DNA of 64,000 bases from Chloroflexota bacterium. Its GTDB lineage: Bacteria; Chloroflexota; Anaerolineae; B4-G1. The stretch covers positions 1 through 64,000 of the forward strand of contig JAAEPW010000076.1 in the NCBI GenBank assembly GCA_024232355.1, given 5' to 3'. The position numbers and the translations under genes are program-made. This document shows positions 60,545 through 64,000 of this stretch, piece after piece (the first letter of the stretch is position 1; the number at the start of each line of letters is the position of its first letter). The notes beneath the pieces are model-generated. The model was not told the DNA's origin and made no database searches. It was given only the letters and a program-made list of their open reading frames with translations.

Positions 60545-62224
60545 TTGGAAACCAAGATAGAATGGCGTGAATTTCGTTTTGTTGGCCTGGTCGTGCTCGT
60601 CGTTTTGCTCGCGACCTCGTTGCCCTATGCATTCGCCTCTCTCACCACGCCATCTGATCAACACTTTATGGGCTTTGCGTTCAACACCTCCGATCACGCT
60701 CAATACTTGGCGTGGTACAAAGAGTTTCAAACGTCTTTCTCAATATCAAACACACTGACGCCGGAGCCTAATCCCGAGATATTCTTTAACCTATTGTGGT
60801 TTGCGTTGGGGCGCTTGGGCCTCTATACAGGATGGAGCTATATCGTCGTCTACCAGATTTTCCGTTGGGCAGCAGGCGCTTTTTTCCTGGGAATGATATA
60901 TGTTTTCTCCGCCTTGTTCTTCCCTGGCGTACGAAAGAGACGCATTGCCTTTTTGATCACATCTTTAGGTTCTGGCCTGGGCTGGATATTGGTCGTGCTC
61001 AAGTACGCGCTGGCAGCCGACGAGGTGCCGTTCCCGTTAGATGTCTACGTGGCAGAGGGGAATTCCTTTTTCTGCGTGATGGCATACCCACACTTTGCAG
61101 AAGCAGCCGGTTTGATCTTGCTCGTACTAGGCTTGCTGTTGGTCGGCGAACGCCGAGGAGAGTTGCGCTATGCCGTGCTGGCTGGCCTGAGCGCTCATTT
61201 TCTGGGGTGGCAGCACGGCTACGATCTGCTGATCGTGTGGGGAGTTCCGTGTGCTTATGCCGGAGTCAAGTGGCTGATTGAACGACAGTGGCCGGATTAC
61301 TGGTTCAAGGCGATGTTGATCACAGGATTACTTTCCTGGCCGCCGGTGCTCTATTCTGTTCTGCTCACGCGATTAAGCCCGATCTGGGAAATAATCTTGG
61401 CGCAATTTTCCAATGCCGGAGTGTTTACGCCAAATTTATTTCACATCTTTATTTTGATGGGATTACCATTGATCTTGGCTATTCTCACGCTCTTTTGGCT
61501 CGCGCGCGGACAAGTCAAGAACGGCCTAGTTGAACAATCGCCGACACGGGGCTACCTATTTTTAGCGGTTTGGTTCGTCGCCGGGTGGGCCTTGTCGTAT
61601 GTTCCCACGGATTTCCAAATCCATATGCTGAATAGCTGGCAAGTGCCGATTGGTATCCTAGCAACGATAGGTCTCTGCGACCATGTCGCGCCGCGTTTGA
61701 CGAAACGATGGTCGCTTGGTCAATCTCAAAAGATCGTCTCTGGGATTTTCCTACTGTTGATCGTACTCACGAACGTCTATTTGTTGCTATGGCGTTCCCT
61801 GGACCTGAATCGCCACGAATATCCTTATTTCCTGCATCGAAATGACGTGGTCGCGATTGAATGGTTGGGGGCGAACACACCCGTCGACGCTATCGTGCTT
61901 AGTTCTTACGATGTAGGGCGCTACATCCCCGGCTTGAGCGGGCGCTCTGCTTTCCTGGGCCATTGGGCGCAAACAGTAAACTTTTTTGATAAACGTGACA
62001 GAGTATCTCGTTTTTTTGATGCTCAGACCAATGATGTGGATCGTCTAGAGACATTGCAGACCTTTGGTGTGGATTACGTACTGTATGGCCCTGCCGAACG
62101 CATGCTGGGTTCATATGATCCAGATTTAGCTCTCTATCTCGACCCCGTTTTCTCTACTCCACAAGTCATCGTATATCGAGTGAACCTGCAATCCACACTT
62201 GGCCTTTCCGAAAATCAGCGTTAG
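60545..62224 (+). CDS. large GT-C-like membrane protein, unknown
   Basis: 559 residues from a TTG at 60545 with GGAGG upstream. About 12 hydrophobic segments and an external loop with NTSDHAQYLAWYKEF near 45 and a hydrophilic C-terminal 120 residues (VVAIEWLGANTPVDAIVLS). The layout resembles GT-C enzymes, yet I recognise no family. It lies between the two PMT-like paralogues and is likely part of the same pathway. Confidence 0.55.
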   Translation: METKIEWREFRFVGLVVLVVLLATSLPYAFASLTTPSDQHFMGFAFNTSDHAQYLAWYKEFQTSFSISNTLTPEPNPEIFFNLLWFALGRLGLYTGWSYIVVYQIFRWAAGAFFLGMIYVFSALFFPGVRKRRIAFLITSLGSGLGWILVVLKYALAADEVPFPLDVYVAEGNSFFCVMAYPHFAEAAGLILLVLGLLLVGERRGELRYAVLAGLSAHFLGWQHGYDLLIVWGVPCAYAGVKWLIERQWPDYWFKAMLITGLLSWPPVLYSVLLTRLSPIWEIILAQFSNAGVFTPNLFHIFILMGLPLILAILTLFWLARGQVKNGLVEQSPTRGYLFLAVWFVAGWALSYVPTDFQIHMLNSWQVPIGILATIGLCDHVAPRLTKRWSLGQSQKIVSGIFLLLIVLTNVYLLLWRSLDLNRHEYPYFLHRNDVVAIEWLGANTPVDAIVLSSYDVGRYIPGLSGRSAFLGHWAQTVNFFDKRDRVSRFFDAQTNDVDRLETLQTFGVDYVLYGPAERMLGSYDPDLALYLDPVFSTPQVIVYRVNLQSTLGLSENQR

Positions 62225-62237
62225 TAGGAGCTTGCGC

Positions 62238-63827
62238 ATGTCATCTCGTGGAGAAGAACGTTTGTCGGCGAAAGGCGCAATTGACGTAAAACGGTGGCAG
62301 AGGGCTGACACAGTATTTGCCGTGGTGGTAGGTTTAGTCACTGTGCTCTCCCGTTTGCCGTTTCGGGCGGCTATGCTCAGCAATCACGATGCAGTCAACT
62401 ATGCCCTCGCGTTGGAGCATTTCGATATGCGCTTGCATCAGCCACATCCCCCAGGATACATCCTTTACATCTTGTTGGGGCGGGCGTTCAATTTGATCTT
62501 TCACGATCATTTGACGGCACTGGTGTGGTTCAGCATAGTTTTCAGTGGGCTGGCGGTGGTCGCCGTTTACCTGGCAGGGCGTGAGGCGTTTAGTCAGCGG
62601 GTCGGGGCTATCGCCGCCTTGCTGCTGGCCACATCTCCAGCTTTCTGGCTGAGGGGTGAGATGGCTGCACCATACACTGCCGATTTATTTGCTTCGGCGA
62701 TTATGGGATGGTTTTGCTATCGCGTGCTCATCACATCGGGGCAAGGACTCGTGTTTGTTACTGCGTTGGTCTTGGGATTGATAGGGGCATTCCGCCCCCA
62801 GACCCTGGTCTTTTTATTCCCATTATTCCTCTACGCACTGCGCCAAAGGCCATGGAAAACAGTCGTTGGTGCGGTTGTCCTTGCAGGCGTGGTCTTTGGA
62901 GCGTTCTTTTTATTCTCGGTCATAGCCAGCGGAGGGCTGGCTGCTTTTGTGCTTTCGATGCGCATCACCATCCCGATTTTCTGGTCCAAGGAAACAATGG
63001 CTCGTTCTGCTACGCTGCCACGATATGTGAAGAACGTTCAAATGATTCTACGATATATTTTTAGGGTTACGGGAGAGTGGATCGCTGCTCTCGCATTTTT
63101 AGGTTACGTCACACGTTCCAACTGTCTGCAATTCTGGCGCAACCCCAAACTACGATTCCTGGCGATTTGGATTCTTCCGACGTGGATCGTTTATACACTG
63201 ATATGGCCAGGAAACCTGGGGACGGCTTTTATTTATATGACGCCTGCATTTCTGCTGGCCGCATTGGGACTGGATTGGATTGCCAAACGCTCGGGCTATG
63301 GTATTATAGCCGGGGGCGTGGTGTTTGCGAGCATATTGATCTGGAATGTCGTTGTTTTTACGTCGTTTTCCTCACATCCATTGGGCGAGCGCTATCGGTA
63401 TTTTGATAGCTATGAGAGCATCGTTTCGAGCGATGAATACTACCGGGGCAAACTGGCTTTGCTCAGTGACCTGCCGGTAGAAGGAACTATTGTGTATGCA
63501 AATGCATTTCGCCACCTCCAATACTATTTGCCTGCGTACCGCACGTTTTCTTACCCGAGCTTGCGACGCAGCGACCCTAGTACGGTGAAAGCAGTAGTAT
63601 CCATTGAAAACGGTCTGATGGAAAATTGGGCCGGCATCGAAACAGCGATGTTGGTTCCACCAGACACCGAGCGAATTGTATTCTTTGACTTGCCGCTGGG
63701 TCTAGTGGATGCCACACAGATTGAGGAGCGCGCACAAAGTGGATACGCAATTTACGTTATCTCTGTCCCTTTAGATCACGAGGCGCGGTGGACGTCAAAG
63801 GGGTTGAGCGTGTCGGTGTATGAATAA
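62238..63827 (+). CDS. GT-C/PMT-like membrane glycosyltransferase, paralogue of 59009
   Basis: 529 residues from the Met at 62238 (TAGGAG upstream; the frame extends back to 62199 into the previous gene without support). The loop LSNHDAVNYALALEHFDMRL then HQPHPPG is nearly the same as in the gene at 59009-60523. About 10 hydrophobic segments follow. The two copies may act on different acceptors or sugars. It overlaps the next gene by eight bases. Confidence 0.7.
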   Translation: MSSRGEERLSAKGAIDVKRWQRADTVFAVVVGLVTVLSRLPFRAAMLSNHDAVNYALALEHFDMRLHQPHPPGYILYILLGRAFNLIFHDHLTALVWFSIVFSGLAVVAVYLAGREAFSQRVGAIAALLLATSPAFWLRGEMAAPYTADLFASAIMGWFCYRVLITSGQGLVFVTALVLGLIGAFRPQTLVFLFPLFLYALRQRPWKTVVGAVVLAGVVFGAFFLFSVIASGGLAAFVLSMRITIPIFWSKETMARSATLPRYVKNVQMILRYIFRVTGEWIAALAFLGYVTRSNCLQFWRNPKLRFLAIWILPTWIVYTLIWPGNLGTAFIYMTPAFLLAALGLDWIAKRSGYGIIAGGVVFASILIWNVVVFTSFSSHPLGERYRYFDSYESIVSSDEYYRGKLALLSDLPVEGTIVYANAFRHLQYYLPAYRTFSYPSLRRSDPSTVKAVVSIENGLMENWAGIETAMLVPPDTERIVFFDLPLGLVDATQIEERAQSGYAIYVISVPLDHEARWTSKGLSVSVYE

Positions 63828-64000
63828 TATCGGGTGCAGTCGGAAATATCACAGACTAGTTCAAGTTTTGCTTGTTGGTGGGTTGTTGCTGCTTGGTCAC
63901 AATCTGTTGATTTTGGCTCAAGAGCCGGTTTGGTCAGAGCCAGTGGTGATTTCTGGTCCCACAATCTGGTCCTGGTTCCCTGACTTGATCGTGGATGTTT
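63820..64000 (+). CDS. 5' part of a secreted protein (truncated by window end)
   Basis: Sixty codons from an ATG that overlaps the preceding stop region. A signal peptide (VQVLLVGGLLLLGHNLLILA, about 15-34) is followed by QEPVWSEPVVISGPTIWSWF, which resembles the start of BNR-repeat/sialidase-like secreted proteins. The rest lies outside the window, so the function cannot be fixed. Confidence 0.5.
   Translation, partial: MNNIGCSRKYHRLVQVLLVGGLLLLGHNLLILAQEPVWSEPVVISGPTIWSWFPDLIVDV

Noticed and set aside
1..64000. tRNA, rRNA and CRISPR arrays
   Set aside because: Looked for cloverleaf-like ends, rRNA signature stretches and regularly spaced repeats; none were seen. A tRNA scan would be needed to exclude isolated tRNAs.

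Overview
The window most likely comes from a Chloroflexota (Anaerolineae-like) bacterium, probably a metagenome-assembled contig. This is inferred from gene content: very large multi-GAF histidine kinases, a cyclase-AAA-TPR giant protein, lipoproteins with Pro/Thr-rich linkers, NatAB-like ABC exporters, an exopolysaccharide locus rich in GT4/GT2 and GT-C-like membrane proteins, and many small inverted-repeat elements between genes. I saw no rRNA, tRNA, CRISPR array or intact insertion sequence.

Layout. 1-1.6 kb: a tyrosine recombinase and a possible gene relic. 1.6-6.5 kb: a sugar-type locus with a ROK repressor, a ROK-like kinase and a PIG-L deacetylase on the minus strand, divergent from a ferredoxin-type aldo/keto reductase, with back-to-back promoters in an inverted repeat. 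6.5-10.1 kb: a YczE-type membrane protein, a propeller lipoprotein whose promoter carries four 11-bp direct repeats, and a DUF6159 membrane protein. 10.1-14.7 kb: a minus-strand operon of ABC exporter, GAF/HisKA_2 kinase and ANTAR regulator. 15-18.9 kb: a STAS-like protein, a Nudix hydrolase, an ECF sigma factor with a membrane anti-sigma candidate, and a BsuPI-like protein. 19-24.9 kb: two paralogous multi-GAF kinases.

25-37.1 kb is the most unusual part. It holds an AmmeMemoRadiSam set whose members look exported: a lipoprotein fusing the MEMO (AmrB) and AMMECR1 (AmrA) domains, and a Tat-signal radical SAM protein (AmrS-like) with a CXXCH heme motif. The AmrS-like gene is coupled by ATGA overlaps to a TusE/DsrC-cysteine desulfurase fusion and a DUF169 gene. 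Just upstream lie ResB and CcsA (System II cytochrome c maturation) and a DUF1786 gene. A cyclase/AAA/TPR gene sits between the Amr genes. An 11-G homopolymer lies at the ribosome-binding position of the DUF169 gene.

37-41 kb carries small unrelated genes: a membrane protein, an S51 peptidase, RfbC, a MoaD/ThiS-like protein and a HEAT-repeat protein, plus a 195-bp MITE-like element. 41-64 kb is on the plus strand. Two OmpR-type regulators precede a tightly packed polysaccharide locus: a Wzz/BY-kinase with an added C-terminal DNA-binding domain, a Wzx-like flippase, five or more glycosyltransferases, an O-antigen ligase/polymerase, an AglD-type membrane protein, a membrane-anchored alpha/alpha-toroid protein and four GT-C-like membrane proteins. 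The last gene is cut by the window edge.
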